Below, one piece after another: positions 62,880-64,000 of a stretch of DNA of 64,000 nt. The notes under the pieces were generated by a model. The model was not told the origin of the DNA, did not search any database, and was given only the letters and a program-made list of their open reading frames with translations. The position numbers and the translations under genes are program-made. Source of the DNA: Arthrobacter sp. Leaf137 (lineage in GTDB: Bacteria; Actinomycetota; Actinomycetes; Actinomycetales; Micrococcaceae); assembly GCF_001423525.1 (NCBI RefSeq), contig NZ_LMOI01000001.1, positions 1 to 64,000 of the forward strand, given 5' to 3'. The stretch's first letter is position 1, and every line of letters begins with the position of its first letter.

Positions 62880-64000
62880 ATGCCACCAGACACCAGCCTT
62901 GCAGGCACCCACGCCTCGCCGCCGCGCTGGACCGGGCACCCGAAGGGGTCCGCCGCCTACGGGAGGATCCTCGCCGGCCTGTCCTTCGCCGGTGTTGCCA
63001 CCTTCGCCCAGCTCTACTCCACGCAGGCGGTGCTGCCCCTGCTCGCCTCCGACCTTCGAATCAGCGCCGCAGAAGCGGCGCTGACCATCTCGCTGGCCAC
63101 CGTGGGACTTGCCGTGACTGTCATCCCCTGGTCTTTCCTCGCCGACAGGATCGGCAGGGTCCGTGCCATGACGTGGGGAATCAGCGTTGCCACAGTCCTG
63201 GGCCTCCTGGTTCCCCTGGCCGGCAGTTTCCAGATCCTGCTGGCCCTGCGCCTGCTGGAAGGAATGGCGCTGGGCGGTATCCCGGCCATTGCCATCGCCT
63301 ACCTGAACGAGGAAGTAACAAAGGCGCACGCCGCCGTCGCTGCCGGAAGCTACGTGGCAGGCACCACCCTTGGCGGCCTGGCCGGAAGGCTGGTGGCAGG
63401 ACCGGCGGGTGAATTGTGGGGCTGGCGCGCAGCAGCCCTGGCGGTGTCCGTCCTGGCCACGCTGGCAGCTGTGGCCTTCCTGCTGCTGGTCCCCAAAGCG
63501 CGGGGTTTCGTGGCATCCGGGGGTACTGGCCTGCGCGGGGCCTTCAGGACGCTTGCCGGGCACGTGCGCCATGGCCGGCTGCTGGCGCTCTATCTCCAGG
63601 CCTTCCTCATGATGGGTGGCTTCGTGGCTGTGTACAACTACCTGGGGTTCCGGCTGTCCGGCGGGCCATTCACCCTGCCCGCCACCCTGATCAGCCTGAT
63701 TTTCCTTGCCTACCTGTCCGGGACCGTCACCTCCCGCTGGGCTGCCGGGCTGACCACGCGCTTCGGCCGCCGGTCCGTCCTCCTGGCGGGCCTTGCGCTG
63801 GCAGTGGGCGGGCTTGCCCTGACCCTGACGCAGTCCCTGGCCCTGATCCTTGCCGGCCTGGTGGTCTTCACCGGCGGCTTCTTCGCGGCCCACAGCATCG
63901 GGGCCGGGTGGACGGGAGCCATCGCCACGTCCGGCCGGGCCCAGGCGGCATCGCTGTACAACCTGGCCTACTACCTGGGCTCCAGCGTGCTCGGCTGGGC
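62880..64000 (+). CDS. MFS transporter, partial at window end
   Basis: 373 codons visible, no stop before the window ends. About ten membrane helices; motif A, FLADRIGRVRAM, near residue 82. N-terminal 30 residues are polar. Resembles drug/metabolite exporters of the YnfM type (COG2814). Likely controlled by the divergent LysR regulator through the T-N11-A box. Substrate unknown. Confidence 0.88.
   Translation, partial: MPPDTSLAGTHASPPRWTGHPKGSAAYGRILAGLSFAGVATFAQLYSTQAVLPLLASDLRISAAEAALTISLATVGLAVTVIPWSFLADRIGRVRAMTWGISVATVLGLLVPLAGSFQILLALRLLEGMALGGIPAIAIAYLNEEVTKAHAAVAAGSYVAGTTLGGLAGRLVAGPAGELWGWRAAALAVSVLATLAAVAFLLLVPKARGFVASGGTGLRGAFRTLAGHVRHGRLLALYLQAFLMMGGFVAVYNYLGFRLSGGPFTLPATLISLIFLAYLSGTVTSRWAAGLTTRFGRRSVLLAGLALAVGGLALTLTQSLALILAGLVVFTGGFFAAHSIGAGWTGAIATSGRAQAASLYNLAYYLGSSVLGW

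Overview
The window is a 64 kb chromosomal segment of a high-GC Gram-positive actinobacterium. Gene content points to the Micrococcaceae, most likely Arthrobacter or Pseudarthrobacter. The basis is GC-rich codon use, many GTG starts, a succinylase-type dap pathway (dapC, dapD, dapE), a gluABCD-type glutamate importer, a SigE/anti-sigma/TatB/Mrp cluster, a DUF3117 micro-protein, and frequent leaderless promoters. Almost all of it is core chromosome. I see no rRNA, tRNA, IS element, prophage, CRISPR array or plasmid gene, and no clearly novel multi-gene system.

Layout. 1-3.4 kb: thiamine thiazole genes thiO-thiS-thiG behind a TPP riboswitch, with thiE divergent. 3.4-10.4 kb: an RNB-domain ribonuclease, a DEAD-box helicase, an orphan DNA methyltransferase, a PHP phosphoesterase and a Xaa-Pro aminopeptidase. 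10.4-17.8 kb: a stress, envelope and sigma cluster (general stress protein, soluble MgtE-N/CBS protein, DUF1003 protein, Mrp, TatB, anti-sigma, SigE, O-methyltransferase, DUF3117). From memory this order resembles the M. tuberculosis Rv1211-Rv1234 neighbourhood. 18-33 kb: PIG-V-like mannosyltransferase, DivIVA-like protein, LOG protein, gluABCD, divergent dapE/dapD, a lysozyme-fold-like membrane protein, a TetR regulator, galE, citrate synthase, dapC and ferredoxin.

33-48 kb: typA, a secreted SGNH hydrolase, an oligopeptide ABC transporter plus a second unlinked-type binding protein, a cysteine-free photolyase/cryptochrome, a luciferase-like monooxygenase and an SDR. 47.5-54.6 kb: ychF, rmuC, ispH, a membrane protein, xseAB and a PPK2 kinase. 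54.6-64 kb: an AlaA-type aminotransferase, an osmoprotectant ABC operon, pirin, an N-acetylglucosamine-kinase-like protein, and a LysR/MFS pair cut off by the window end.

The most general signal is promoter architecture. About eighteen genes have a TANNNT hexamer 6-8 bases before an ATG or GTG with no Shine-Dalgarno, which implies leaderless mRNAs. Convergent genes are repeatedly separated by perfect 12-23 bp hairpins that look like bidirectional terminators. The items most worth a second look are the cysteine-free photolyase, the overlapping divergent promoters at dapE/dapD and thiO/thiE, the orphan methyltransferase, and in-frame repeat tracts in the RNB protein, the stress protein and the xseA leader.
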